Under the pieces are notes generated by a model. It was not told the DNA's origin. It made no database searches and was given only the letters and a program-made list of their open reading frames with translations. A program made the translations under genes and the position numbers. Shown piece by piece: positions 9,691-18,345 of a stretch of DNA of 64,000 bases. Each line of letters opens with the position of its first letter. Position 1 is the stretch's first letter. Source of the stretch: Myxococcales bacterium (GTDB lineage Bacteria > Myxococcota_A > Polyangia > Polyangiales > Polyangiaceae); the NCBI GenBank assembly GCA_016706225.1, contig JADJKB010000022.1, positions 434,001 through 498,000 of the forward strand, in the 5' to 3' direction.

Positions 9691-11622
9691 TCACTTCGGG
9701 ATCGGTGGCACGTACACGCTGTTGATCGGCACGATGTTCTCACCAGCGGGATAGGCGTAGCTGACGTCGCAAGAGTTGTCCGGCTCGCTGGTGTTGCACG
9801 CGTCGCTCTTGCCCGGTCGTGTCTCGGGGGAGCCCCAACCCCAGACCGACAGCCCGAAGCTCTCGTTGGAGGTCATCTCGTGGCGCCCGTTGTTGCACTT
9901 GCCTTGGGCTTCGAAGTTGTGGCGAGAGAGATCGACGCGTGTGTACTCGTAGGTCTGCCCCGCGCCGAGCGCCTGCCAGCCGCTCAGCACCCCCGCGCAG
10001 TCGAGCTCGACCGCCGCGAACCCGGTCTTTCCCTTGCGGCGCACCACGACCAGATTCGTCTCGGGATAGGTCGGATCCGTGAAGAAGACGTAGCGCGACA
10101 GGTACTGCAGCCCGGGAACGACGCGCAGAAACTCTGGATCACCGTAACCGGCAGGCCCGCCTTGATTGGCGATGTGACCCGAGCCACTCATGTAGGTGAA
10201 GACCATGAAGGGGTGCTCGGCGTCCTGACTCTTGACCACGAAGGGTTGATCCGACTCCAGCTCGACGGCGCTGCCGAGGCTGAGCACGGTGGGCGCGTTG
10301 GCGATCGGTGGGTCGAACGAAAGTTGGGTGCCGTCCACCGCGCCGACCAGCCGATGTTTGCGGTTCTCGGCGTAGCCCGGCACGCGATCGCGGTAGCTGA
10401 CCACTGCATACTCGCTGCCGAGAGCGCGAACCGGCGGGATCTGTTGCTCCGCGTGATCGCTCCAGTCGACGAAGTTGGGGATGCGGAGACCCATGTGACC
10501 GGCAAAGAGTCCGATGGGTTTGTCAGCCTCGATGGGGCTGCCCGTGAAGTCCTCGCTCTGGATCAGCTCGATGGTGTCGCCCGCGTCGAGTTTGTAGCTG
10601 GCGACGGTGTTGGCGGCGACACCGGGCACGTCGATGCCGTCCTTGATCGCGAACTTCGGCAGCATCTTGACCGTCGTACCGTTGGTGGTGGCCACGATCG
10701 CCATCGTCGGTGGGATGGGAGTGCCCTGGAAATCGGCGGCGCCCAGGGCCTCGACCGCGATGTAGTTCGTGTCCCACGCGCTCGTGGGCAAGAGCAGCGT
10801 CGCGCCGGTGCCCGCGGCGTACGCGGCTTGATACGGCAGCATCTGGTAGGCGACGACGGGGCGATCGGTCGTGACGTGAAATGCCTTGCCGCGTCCGGAG
10901 CTGATGTTCAGGCCAAAGTGCACGTGTGCGTCCAGGCCAATGGCGGCGGGCACCGGACACTTCGCGGCCGGCAGCCAGTTGCCGTGCGGTACGGGGTCGT
11001 TGGCCAGGAACAGGATCGCAACCTCGCCGGGCGGAATGCCCACAGCCGGATCGTAGGGGGCGTAGCTGATGCCAAGGCCCGAGCCCTTGGGGATCTTTGC
11101 GTGCACGGCCATCGGAATCGGCGTCGTGCCCCAGGTGGTCTGCACGTGGACCGGCTCCTTGAACGTGTTGGCGATGAACACCACGAAACACCCACCGAAG
11201 CCCGAACCGTAGGCAGCAAGAGTGACGGCGTAGTAGTCGCAGCCCACCGTGGAGCGATTGACGGTGGCCGCGTCACAGGGCGCCATGCAGGTACCGGCGC
11301 CGCACAACAACGAGCCAGAGCAGACCTCCTTCACACTCCCGTCGCAGTTCAGCACGCGAGTGAAATCATCCGAGCAAGGTTTGCAGCCGGGCCCGACTCC
11401 ACCGCCGCCATCGATCACGATTGACCCGCCGGTGCCGCCACCCCCGGGGTTTCCACCGGCGTCACCGCTCTCGCTGCCGCGCGCCACGACGTCGGTGCTC
11501 GTACACGATCCCGAACCGACGGCGGCTACCCAGGCGATGAGCGCGCCCGACAAGAGTGCACCGCGGCTCCGGCGACCTCGCGCGGAAGGTCCGGCGCCTG
11601 GCTCCCTCCTCCCATCGGTCAC
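9691..11622 (-). CDS. Secreted IgGFc-binding-like protein with Gly-rich linker
   Basis: About 643 residues from a GTG at 11622. No in-frame ATG gives a better N-terminus, and the open frame further upstream to 13086 is antisense to other genes. A basic N-terminus and hydrophobic stretch ending near GSGSC suggest export, possibly as a lipoprotein, followed by a Gly-rich linker (GGNPGGGGTGG). A cysteine-rich knot (CKPCSDDF through CAGAGTC-like spacing) precedes a long beta-rich region that starts at CDYYAVTLAAYG. That region has the organisation of the IgGFc-binding N-terminal domain seen in surface proteins of myxobacteria. The exact binding partner is unknown. The family assignment is from overall pattern only. 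Confidence 0.7.
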   Translation of the reverse strand: MTDGRREPGAGPSARGRRSRGALLSGALIAWVAAVGSGSCTSTDVVARGSESGDAGGNPGGGGTGGSIVIDGGGGVGPGCKPCSDDFTRVLNCDGSVKEVCSGSLLCGAGTCMAPCDAATVNRSTVGCDYYAVTLAAYGSGFGGCFVVFIANTFKEPVHVQTTWGTTPIPMAVHAKIPKGSGLGISYAPYDPAVGIPPGEVAILFLANDPVPHGNWLPAAKCPVPAAIGLDAHVHFGLNISSGRGKAFHVTTDRPVVAYQMLPYQAAYAAGTGATLLLPTSAWDTNYIAVEALGAADFQGTPIPPTMAIVATTNGTTVKMLPKFAIKDGIDVPGVAANTVASYKLDAGDTIELIQSEDFTGSPIEADKPIGLFAGHMGLRIPNFVDWSDHAEQQIPPVRALGSEYAVVSYRDRVPGYAENRKHRLVGAVDGTQLSFDPPIANAPTVLSLGSAVELESDQPFVVKSQDAEHPFMVFTYMSGSGHIANQGGPAGYGDPEFLRVVPGLQYLSRYVFFTDPTYPETNLVVVRRKGKTGFAAVELDCAGVLSGWQALGAGQTYEYTRVDLSRHNFEAQGKCNNGRHEMTSNESFGLSVWGWGSPETRPGKSDACNTSEPDNSCDVSYAYPAGENIVPINSVYVPPIPK

Positions 11623-11775
11623 CGCCTGATGGTGCCACGGATGGCGGCTACGAGGGTTGGGCGCACCCGCGTCCGGAAAATCCACGCGAGCGTCCGGATG
11701 CCGGCCACAAATATCAGGTTTTTCTCGGGCATTTTCCTTGAGGCGCGCGGGCACGCGGATTGCTGAAGGAAGCTC

Positions 11776-12774
11776 ATGCGCATCTCCAAGGCTGCTCTGG
11801 TTTGTGCCCTGTCCGTCGTCGCGACCGCCTGCGCGGTCGAGTCCGAGGCTCCCCCCGTCATCGGCGACGTGGGCGACAACTCGGGCCAAGAGCTCAAGGT
11901 TGGTTGCACCCTGGCGCGCAGCGACATCCTCGCGAGTGTGCAGGGCGGGCGCCGAACGGCGATCGAGCGTGGTTTTGCCTGGTACGACGCGCAGATCCCG
12001 TACAGCCAGAGCAAACAGTACGACGGGTATCGAACGGACTGCTCCGGCTTCGTGTCCATGTGCTGGGAGCTCGGCAACTCGTACACCACCGCCAACTTCG
12101 TCGAGGACACCGGCAATTGGTCGAGCCTCGGCTCCTTTGACGAGCTCACGCCCGCCGACGCGATGGTCTACCGCAGCGGCGGCTCCGGCCACATCATGAT
12201 GTTCGTCGGCTGGAACGACGCGGCGAGGACCGAAGCCTGTGTGCTCGAACAGGCGAGCACCGCGGACGACATGCAGTTCCGTGCACGCACGACCGATTCG
12301 CTTCAGGCCGGCGGTTATCATGCCATCCGCGCGACGAAGCTCGGTTCGGGTCCGGCCGGCAAGACGGACAGCGCGCAGTGTTACTGCGACGCGCAGTGTT
12401 CGTCCTACGGGGACTGCTGCTCGAGCTGCGCCGGAGGGAGCGGCGGGAGCAGCGGCAGCGGCGGCGGCGCGGGCAGCGCGGGCAGCGCGGGTGCCGGCAG
12501 CGGCGGCGCGGGCGGCAACAGCGGCGGCAGCGCGGGCAGCGCAGGCAGCGCGGGCAGCGGCGGCAGCGCGGGCGGCGGCCAATGTTACTGCGACGCGCAG
12601 TGCGGTTACTTCGGCGACTGCTGCACCGACTGCGGCGGCAGTGGTGGCAGCGGCGCGGGTGGCAGCGGCGCAGGCGGTAGCGGCGCGGGCGGCGCGGGCG
12701 GTAGCGGCGGCGGCCAGTGTTACTGCGACGCGCAGTGTTTCTTCTACGGCGACTGCTGCACGGATTGTTCGTAG
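11776..12774 (+). CDS. NlpC/P60-like lipoprotein with three somatomedin-B-like cysteine knots
   Basis: 332 residues. A signal peptide ends near ATAC (Cys19), a possible lipobox. Residues 45-190 look like a papain-fold NlpC/P60 or CHAP amidase: nucleophile Cys89 in RTDCSGFVSMCW and a candidate base His139 in GSGHIMMFVGW. This fold usually cleaves peptidoglycan peptides. After it come three copies of a short knot, CYCDAQC-x3-GDCC-x2-C, at about residues 202, 270 and 315. They resemble the C-terminal half of eukaryotic somatomedin-B domains and are joined by Gly/Ser/Ala runs encoded by imperfect GGCAGCG-type repeats. The knots probably bind cell-surface or matrix material. The stand-alone transcription unit and the linker style fit a secreted wall-targeting enzyme. 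Confidence 0.8.
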   Translation: MRISKAALVCALSVVATACAVESEAPPVIGDVGDNSGQELKVGCTLARSDILASVQGGRRTAIERGFAWYDAQIPYSQSKQYDGYRTDCSGFVSMCWELGNSYTTANFVEDTGNWSSLGSFDELTPADAMVYRSGGSGHIMMFVGWNDAARTEACVLEQASTADDMQFRARTTDSLQAGGYHAIRATKLGSGPAGKTDSAQCYCDAQCSSYGDCCSSCAGGSGGSSGSGGGAGSAGSAGAGSGGAGGNSGGSAGSAGSAGSGGSAGGGQCYCDAQCGYFGDCCTDCGGSGGSGAGGSGAGGSGAGGAGGSGGGQCYCDAQCFFYGDCCTDCS

Positions 12775-13030
12775 GCGGGAGAGCCACCCGTCAGCGCCGC
12801 GCACACGCCCGAAGGCGGGTCTCGAGCGCCGAACAGGTTGAACGTCGTTTGTTTTCAGCGACTTGCAATGTGTTCGGCGCTCGCGCGCGGAGCGCGCACG
12901 GCCGAAGGCCGGGGGTTTGGGGCGCAGCCCCAACGTAAGTGTCCTAGAACACGAGCAGCGCAAGCTGATCGGTGTTCTAGGATGATCCCCACTTGCGCTT
13001 TGGGGTCCGAGCAGCCAACTTCCCCTGCCC
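12775..13030 (+). other. Intergenic region with three hairpins upstream of smpB
   Basis: No gene was found here. In order there is a CGGCC-GAA-GGCCG hairpin near 12898, a TTGGGGC-GCA-GCCCCAA hairpin near 12917-12934, and the long inverted repeat at 12942-12982. The first two are short G/C palindromes of the kind scattered between genes in large myxobacterial genomes. One may serve as a terminator for the preceding gene, although none is followed by a T run. Confidence 0.5.
12942..12982 (+). promoter_or_regulatory. Long near-perfect hairpin in the smpB leader
   Basis: TCCTAGAACAC and GTGTTCTAGGA form a perfect 11-bp inverted repeat. The 19-nt spacer itself folds as CAGC-GCAA-GCTG with a GNRA-type loop, so the whole makes a stem of about 17 pairs with a small internal mismatch. 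It ends 48 nt before the smpB ATG. It could be an RNA structure in the leader, an operator for a dimeric repressor, or a dispersed repeat. Confidence 0.5.
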
Positions 13031-13516
13031 ATGGCCAAGGGCGGCTCGGACAAAAAGGATCTCGGCGGCGACCGCTTGGTCAGCAAGAACCGCCGCGCGT
13101 CCTTCGACTACGAGATCGCCGACACCATGGAGGCGGGCATCGTGCTGATCGGCAGCGAGGTCCGCTCCCTGCGCATGCAGGGTTGTGACCTGGTCGATGC
13201 CTGGGTGGACGTGCAGCAGCGCGACGCCTGGGTCAAGGGCATGAGGGTGCCCATCTTGGCGCACGCGGCCTTCGGTCACGAAGAGAAGCGCAGCCGCAAG
13301 CTGCTCTTGCACCGCGAACAAATCGAACGGCTGCGGAGCGCGAGCGAGCGTGATGGCATGACGCTGATCGTCACCAAGTGTTACTTCAAGAACAACCACG
13401 CCAAAATCGAGGTCGCGCTGGCGCGCGGCAAGAAGAAACACGACAAGCGACAGAGCCTCCGCGAAAAGGATGCAACGCGGGAGGCCGCCGTCGCGATGCG
13501 CCGAGGCCGACGGTGA
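13031..13516 (+). CDS. smpB: SsrA-binding protein SmpB
   Basis: 161 residues, the normal SmpB length. SmpB binds tmRNA and delivers it to ribosomes stalled on broken mRNA (trans-translation). Recognisable family features in order: SKNRRASFDYEI near the N-terminus, the core GIVLIGSEVRSLR, then LLLHREQIERL and ALARGKKKHDKR, and the basic C-terminal tail (about residues 145-161) that mimics the missing mRNA in the decoding channel. No tmRNA gene was recognised next to it. It overlaps the next small gene as GTGA, so the two are probably co-translated. Confidence 0.96.
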   Translation: MAKGGSDKKDLGGDRLVSKNRRASFDYEIADTMEAGIVLIGSEVRSLRMQGCDLVDAWVDVQQRDAWVKGMRVPILAHAAFGHEEKRSRKLLLHREQIERLRSASERDGMTLIVTKCYFKNNHAKIEVALARGKKKHDKRQSLREKDATREAAVAMRRGRR

Positions 13517-13773
13517 TCGTGCTCGAGTGGACAGCGGGCGGCAGCGGGCGAGTGGTAGAGACTGACGGAGACGTGGTGACGCTACTCTCGAGCCGCTCGG
13601 CCCCGCCGGGCACTCCCCTCGAAGGCTGCTTCGACGCCACCACCTATCGGGTCAAGGTCCGCAGCTGTCGCCGCACCGACACCGAGCCCGAGCGGCCTTT
13701 CCGCATCGACGGGCAGTTCCAGAACCTGTCCCGCGGCCAGCGCGAGCGCATCTTGGCCGCCGGTACCGGCTAG
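13513..13773 (+). CDS. Small hypothetical protein, possibly PilZ-like
   Basis: 86 residues from a GTG at 13513 that overlaps the smpB stop (GTGA). The sequence is short and beta-rich: an N-terminal strand VIVLEW, a Gly/Asp turn, then YRVKVRSCRR and a C-terminal FRIDGQFQNLSRGQRERI. This strand order, with RVKVRSCRR-type Arg residues, resembles the PilZ barrel fold, which can bind c-di-GMP. However, the diagnostic RxxxR and D/NxSxxG motifs are not clearly complete, so PilZ is only a suggestion. Coupling to smpB points to a housekeeping transcription unit, not a signalling cluster. Confidence 0.6.
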   Translation: MIVLEWTAGGSGRVVETDGDVVTLLSSRSAPPGTPLEGCFDATTYRVKVRSCRRTDTEPERPFRIDGQFQNLSRGQRERILAAGTG

Positions 13774-13826
13774 CCCGCGGGAAATCTCGCGCCCGGAGCC
13801 CGGCCACTTGAGGTAACGCTGGCTGC

Positions 13827-14990
13827 ATGCCGCGATTTCCCGAAGGCTCCGCCGCCACGCGGTCCCTGTCCGACCGCGTCTACGGCGCGCTGCTCGACGA
13901 GGCCAAGCGTCGCCCCCCTCCCGTGCACTTCTTGAACGTCGGCGACACCTATCTCGAACCGCTGCCGGCTGCGCGGGCCGAGGCGCAGCGAGCCGCCGAC
14001 CACCCCCGCCTGCACAACTACGCAGCCGTGCAAGGCGAGCCTGCGCTGCTCGACGCCATCCTCGAACGCGTGAAGCGCGTGCACGGCGTCGCGCTGGAGC
14101 GGCAGAACGTCCAGGTCATGTCGGGTGCTACCGGCGGTTTCACGGTGGTCGCGAACACCACGCTCGACCCCGGTGACGAGGTCATCCTGCTCTCGCCGTA
14201 CTGGCCACTCATTCGCGGCATCATCGAGTCGCGCTCAGCCAAGGCCGTCGAGCTGCCGTTCTACACGCACCTGGATGACTCCGATTTCGATGCCGAGGCT
14301 GCCATCGAGGCGCTCGTGACTCCACGCACCGTCGCGATCTACGTCAACACGCCAAACAACCCCACGGGGCGAGTGCTCTCATCCAACGCGGCAGCTGCAA
14401 TCGCACGCGTGGTGAACCGCCACGGACTCTGGTTGTTCTCGGACGAAGCCTACGAAGAGCTCTGGTATGGAGCGGAGCGCCCGCCTGCCATCTGGGCGCG
14501 CGGAGATCTCCGGGAGCGCAGCATCGCCTGCCACACGCTGTCGAAGAGCCACGCGCTCGCTGGCGCGCGGGTCGGTTACACGCACGGACCCCCGAGCATC
14601 ATGCCGGCGCTGCGTGGTGTGCAGACGTTCTTGACCTATTGTGCTCCGCGCCCTCTGCAGTTCGCCGGCGCGTGTGCCCTCACCGAGGGTGACGCCTGGG
14701 TCGAGCAGACTCGACTTTGCTATGCCACGGCTGGCCGACGAGCAGCGAGCGCGCTCGGACTGCCGGAGCCCGAGGGAGGCACGTTCGTGTTCTTCGACGC
14801 CGCGCCGCACTTCCGGCAAGGCGAAGACATCCACGGCTTCCTGCGTCGTTGTCTGGAAGCCGGGGTCATGCTGACTCCGGGCGGCGCGTCGGGACGCGAT
14901 TACGAGACCTGGGCGCGCCTGTGTTTCACCGCAGTGCCGCCGGCGGAGCTCGACGACGCGCTCGAGCGCCTGCGCTCCGTCGTGGCCTGA
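13827..14990 (+). CDS. PLP-dependent class I/II aminotransferase
   Basis: 387 residues of fold-type I aminotransferase. Family landmarks: HNYAAVQGEPALLDAI (substrate/PLP region, about residue 65), SGATGGFTVVANT for phosphate binding, NTPNNPTGRVLS with the conserved Asn, FSDEAYEELW with the Asp that contacts the pyridine N, and TLSKSHALAGARVGY with the Schiff-base Lys at about residue 240. The small-domain Arg in the final third, around ARLCFTAV, would bind the substrate carboxylate. It moves an amino group between an amino acid and a 2-oxo acid; aspartate- or aromatic-type specificity cannot be separated by eye. It starts 54 bp after the small gene, so it may share its transcript. Confidence 0.92.
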   Translation: MPRFPEGSAATRSLSDRVYGALLDEAKRRPPPVHFLNVGDTYLEPLPAARAEAQRAADHPRLHNYAAVQGEPALLDAILERVKRVHGVALERQNVQVMSGATGGFTVVANTTLDPGDEVILLSPYWPLIRGIIESRSAKAVELPFYTHLDDSDFDAEAAIEALVTPRTVAIYVNTPNNPTGRVLSSNAAAAIARVVNRHGLWLFSDEAYEELWYGAERPPAIWARGDLRERSIACHTLSKSHALAGARVGYTHGPPSIMPALRGVQTFLTYCAPRPLQFAGACALTEGDAWVEQTRLCYATAGRRAASALGLPEPEGGTFVFFDAAPHFRQGEDIHGFLRRCLEAGVMLTPGGASGRDYETWARLCFTAVPPAELDDALERLRSVVA

Positions 14991-15150
14991 CCGCCGCCGG
15001 GAACGTGGGTCGTCGCGGGGCGAGGCAAGGCGCTCCGCCTGGGCACGCGGATATCGCGTGCAATTCCTGCCGGCAGCCCGCACCCTTGACGGCAGTGGTC
15101 GATGTGCCCGACAGTTCGGCCGCGCGGCCGGACCGCGGGGAGACGAGCAA

Positions 15151-16344
15151 ATGGCGAACCTGAAGGGCCTGGCGTGTGGGGTGGTGGCTGCTGGCGTTGC
15201 GGCTGCCTGCAGCGCGAGCAGTGACGGGGGCGACTCGAATCCCGGCGGGGGCGGTGGCCAATCGGGTGCGGCGGGCAGCAGCAGCGGCGGCGGTACGACC
15301 GCGGGTGGAGGAACCTCCGGCACTGGCGGCGGACTCAACATCGACTCCGGGCTCGGAGGTGACGGCGGCGCTGGCGGTTTCACTGGCGACGCCTGCGCAA
15401 CCACTGGAGCCAAGGCCGCCGATCCCACCGTGCTGCCCGCGGACATCATCTGGGCGGTCGATCAGTCCGGCAGCATGAACCAGGAGACAGCCTACGTTCA
15501 GGGCAAGATCAACGATTTTGCGAAGGCCATCGGCAACACCAACATCGACTACCACGTGATCATGATTGCGGCGACGACCGGCGGCAACGCGATCTGCGTC
15601 CCGACGCCACTGTCCGGCGGCAGTTGCGGGAACGGGCCTCGCTTCCGTCTCGTCGACCAGAAGGTCGACAGCAACGACGCCCTCAACCAGATCATCAACC
15701 AGTACTCGAAGTACTCCGACTTCTTGCGGCCGGAGGCCACCAAACACTTCGTCGTCGTCACCGACGACAACGCCACGGACAAACCGATGAACTCCGCGGG
15801 CGCGTTCACGACCGCACTCGCCGGGCTGCAACCGACCGGCATGTTCTCGAAGTGGATCTTCCACTCGGTCTATGCCTTCGGTGCCATCCCGTTCGTCGGC
15901 TGCGTCGGTGTGTTCGGCACGGGCGCCGCGTTCGGCGCCGTCTACGACGCGCTGATCAAACAGACCGGCGGCGCGCAGGGCGAAATCTGCCTCGGCGACT
16001 GGACCCCGGTGTTCAACGCGATCACCGCCGCGGTCGTCGTCAACTCCAAGGTGGCGTGTGAGTATGCGGTGCCCGACCCCGACCCAGGTCAGACGCTCGA
16101 TCCGAACAAGGTCAACGTGGACTATCTGCCGGGCGGGCAGCCACCGGCCAACTCCATCTTCCGAGTCAACGACCTGGCGGGCTGCTCCTCGGGCGCAAAC
16201 CAGGGCGGTTGGTATTTCGACAACAACACCAGCCCCAAGAAGATCTTCCTCTGCCCCCAGACCTGCAGCGCGGTGCAGTCGGATACCGCCGCCAAGATCG
16301 AAGTGAAGTTCGGCTGCGAGAGTGTCTTCAAGCCGCCGGCCTGA
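15151..16344 (+). CDS. von Willebrand factor A-domain lipoprotein
   Basis: 397 residues. The signal peptide has a lipobox at VAAAC (Cys20), then a roughly 60-residue Ser/Gly/Thr linker. The vWA domain begins near residue 95 with DIIWAVDQSGSMNQE; Asp104, Ser106 and Ser108 form the MIDAS metal site. Further landmarks are HFVVVTDDNATD for the metal-site Asp and WIFHSVYAFG in the later half. The C-terminal 90 residues contain several Cys pairs. The domain typically mediates metal-dependent adhesion or protein binding at the outer surface. The ATG at 15151 is chosen over an upstream in-frame start because GGGAG precedes it and the signal peptide then starts correctly. Confidence 0.85.
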   Translation: MANLKGLACGVVAAGVAAACSASSDGGDSNPGGGGGQSGAAGSSSGGGTTAGGGTSGTGGGLNIDSGLGGDGGAGGFTGDACATTGAKAADPTVLPADIIWAVDQSGSMNQETAYVQGKINDFAKAIGNTNIDYHVIMIAATTGGNAICVPTPLSGGSCGNGPRFRLVDQKVDSNDALNQIINQYSKYSDFLRPEATKHFVVVTDDNATDKPMNSAGAFTTALAGLQPTGMFSKWIFHSVYAFGAIPFVGCVGVFGTGAAFGAVYDALIKQTGGAQGEICLGDWTPVFNAITAAVVVNSKVACEYAVPDPDPGQTLDPNKVNVDYLPGGQPPANSIFRVNDLAGCSSGANQGGWYFDNNTSPKKIFLCPQTCSAVQSDTAAKIEVKFGCESVFKPPA

Positions 16345-16346
16345 GC

Positions 16347-17396
16347 TCAGAGGCGACCGAAGGCATCGAGCGTCAGCCCGACGCTCACACCCAGCCACAG
16401 CCCGCCGAGGCGCTGGCGTTCGCCGTCCGAGTCGTCGACCTGCACTCGCCGCAGGACCGCACCAAGCTCGGGGCCCAAGCTGAGGCGAGCGTGTGAAGCA
16501 ATGTGGGGCTCGAACCGCGCGCGGACGGCGGCCCGTGCCGACCAAGTGTCGAGCTGGCCACTCTCACCGTCGACCGCCGCGACGCGGGTGAAATGTACTG
16601 CGGCGGCTGCAGCCGTCATCCCGAGTGAGAGGTCCAAACCTCGCCCCAAACCAAACGCATGCTCGGGCGAGATCCCGAACTCGAGCCAGCGCACGCTCGG
16701 AGCCCCTGCCAGCGACGGCGCGCCACCGAACAGCCAGCTGGCCCCCACACCGAGCCGGCTGCCGCTGCGAGTGCGCGCCTCGAGCGAGAGACCGGGACCC
16801 GCGAGCCAGAGGTCGCCGCCGCCAACCCATGCCACCTGCGCACGCGGCTCGACCAGGACAGCAGGCCAGCGCAGGAGCTCGGCAATGCGCTCGCGCTCCA
16901 GCTCGCGCGCCGCCTGCTCGGCCTCGAACGCCCGCGCCTCGCTCAGACGCCGTTGTTTCAGGTCGCGAACCAGGGCCGCCGCCGCCAGCGCCAGGCGGCG
17001 GGCCAAGAGCTCCTTCACGTCCCGCGAGTTGAGGCGGCGCGCCCCATAAAATCCGCCCTTGTCCCAGAGCTCGATGCGCAGCGAGTCTGACGACGTCGCC
17101 AGCACGCGAAAGTACACCGTGGGCCGCTTGTCGTTCTCGTCGCCCAAGCGCGGGGGAACCTCGGCATCGGACAGCTCGATCTCAACCAGCCGCCGCGTCA
17201 AGCGCGAGTCGAGATACCGCTCCGCCTTGGCGCTGATCTCGACGATGACGCGCGGTCTGACCTGCGCGAACGCCGGCCCGGCGAGGACCAGCAAGAAGAC
17301 CGCGAGCGCGAGGCTACTTGCTCGGCTTGGGAGCTGGCTTCTTCGACTTGGAGGCCGAGTCGTCGTCGACTTCGTCGAAGGGTGTGTCGTCTTCAC
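16347..17396 (-). CDS. Secreted or outer-membrane beta-rich protein downstream of the sigma-factor operon
   Basis: About 349 residues if GTG 17396 is the start. That start gives a basic n-region and a hydrophobic core SLALAVFLLVLAG with cleavage after AFA. The N-terminal domain (to about residue 150) contains charged helices rich in Arg/Glu/Ala (RRLALAAAALVRDLKQ), then the C-terminal half alternates Gly/aromatic strands such as LGVGASWLFGG and LSLGPELGAVL, typical of outer-membrane barrels. The start overlaps the upstream TPR gene by 83 bp, which is unusually long. A shorter TTG start would lose the signal peptide. It probably belongs to the same operon as the sigma factor and may be its envelope output or sensor. 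Confidence 0.65.
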   Translation of the reverse strand: MKTTHPSTKSTTTRPPSRRSQLPSRASSLALAVFLLVLAGPAFAQVRPRVIVEISAKAERYLDSRLTRRLVEIELSDAEVPPRLGDENDKRPTVYFRVLATSSDSLRIELWDKGGFYGARRLNSRDVKELLARRLALAAAALVRDLKQRRLSEARAFEAEQAARELERERIAELLRWPAVLVEPRAQVAWVGGGDLWLAGPGLSLEARTRSGSRLGVGASWLFGGAPSLAGAPSVRWLEFGISPEHAFGLGRGLDLSLGMTAAAAAVHFTRVAAVDGESGQLDTWSARAAVRARFEPHIASHARLSLGPELGAVLRRVQVDDSDGERQRLGGLWLGVSVGLTLDAFGRL

Positions 17397-18345
17397 CGAC
17401 CGCGGCGTCCGCGGCGAGTGTGCCTGCATCCTCACCGGCGAGCTTGCTGACGCGCGCGCGGATCTCGCCGAGGCGGCGGCCGGTGGGAAAATCCTTCGCA
17501 TATTGGTCAGCGAGCTGCTTGGCCAACTCGACTTCGCCCTGAGCGATGGCCGCGTCGACCTGTCGCGCCAGGGCATCTTCTGCGAAATCGCCCTTGGGAG
17601 ACAAGGTTCGATACGCGGCGTACGCCTTGGCGGCCCCGGCACGATCGCCCGTCTTTTCCAGCATGTCGCCCAGGGTGTACGCGGCAAGTGCGGCGCGAGG
17701 ATCCCCGGAATGCCGCTCGACGACGGACCGGAGTGCCTTGATTGCCGCCCCGCGCTGCCCATTCGCCCGTGCGATGTCCACCAGGCTCATCAGCTGCGCC
17801 GCGCTCGAAGCCTTGCCCAAGACCGCATCAAAACCACCCTGACGCTCGACTGACTGCCAGGCCGCAGCGTAGTCATCGCGGTCGGCGAGGACCTGCCACT
17901 CCGGCGCGGCCATGATCGGCGGCAAGACCAAGGTCGGCGGCGGAACGTCGCCGGACACCGGGGTCGATTGCTCGGCGCCGAGCAAGAGACCGGGCGGCGA
18001 CGCCGACTTCTTCTCTTTTTGCTGCGGCTCGTCGATCTTCTCCAGCTCGACGGAGGGGGGCGCTTGACCGGGTCGATAGCTCTCGTCACCGACCGAGGCC
18101 GGCTCCGCCGACAGCGGCATGGCCACGGGTTGGGGTCGGAACCACCGCGCACCGACCATCACACCGGAGCCGAAGATGATCACGACGGCGGCCGGAGCCC
18201 AGAGCCAGACCTGCCGCGGACGCGGTCGCGAAGCACCCAGGTCACCCTCGATGCGCTGCCACACACGGTCGAGACGATCATCCGTGCCGTGATCACGCAG
18301 CGCGGAGGCGGGGACTTCGGGGAGATTCTTGTTGTTGGTCGTCAT
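17314..18345 (-). CDS. Membrane-anchored TPR protein, candidate anti-sigma factor
   Basis: 343 residues. The N-terminal cytosolic stretch (about 50 residues) precedes one membrane helix, VWLWAPAAVVIIFGSG, at about residues 46-65. A Pro/Ser-rich linker follows, and the C-terminal half has repeated helices with TPR spacing (YAAAWQSVE, AALAAYTLGDML, AAKAYAAYRTL). The tail is Asp/Lys-rich. It overlaps the sigma factor stop by 4 bp (ATGA). Genes in this position behind ECF sigma factors are normally their anti-sigma factors, with the cytosolic part holding the sigma factor and the outside part sensing the envelope. That function is inferred from position; no zinc-binding anti-sigma motif HxxxCxxC is present. 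Confidence 0.75.
   Translation of the reverse strand: MTTNNKNLPEVPASALRDHGTDDRLDRVWQRIEGDLGASRPRPRQVWLWAPAAVVIIFGSGVMVGARWFRPQPVAMPLSAEPASVGDESYRPGQAPPSVELEKIDEPQQKEKKSASPPGLLLGAEQSTPVSGDVPPPTLVLPPIMAAPEWQVLADRDDYAAAWQSVERQGGFDAVLGKASSAAQLMSLVDIARANGQRGAAIKALRSVVERHSGDPRAALAAYTLGDMLEKTGDRAGAAKAYAAYRTLSPKGDFAEDALARQVDAAIAQGEVELAKQLADQYAKDFPTGRRLGEIRARVSKLAGEDAGTLAADAAVGEDDTPFDEVDDDSASKSKKPAPKPSK

Noticed and set aside
12775..13030. tmRNA gene next to smpB
   Set aside because: Neither a tRNA-Ala-like end nor a tag-peptide frame could be found in the gap.
11623..13086. N-terminal extension of the IgGFc-like protein up to 13086
   Set aside because: This part is antisense to the NlpC/P60 gene and reads as Ala/Arg repeats; a GTG at 11622 is a better start.
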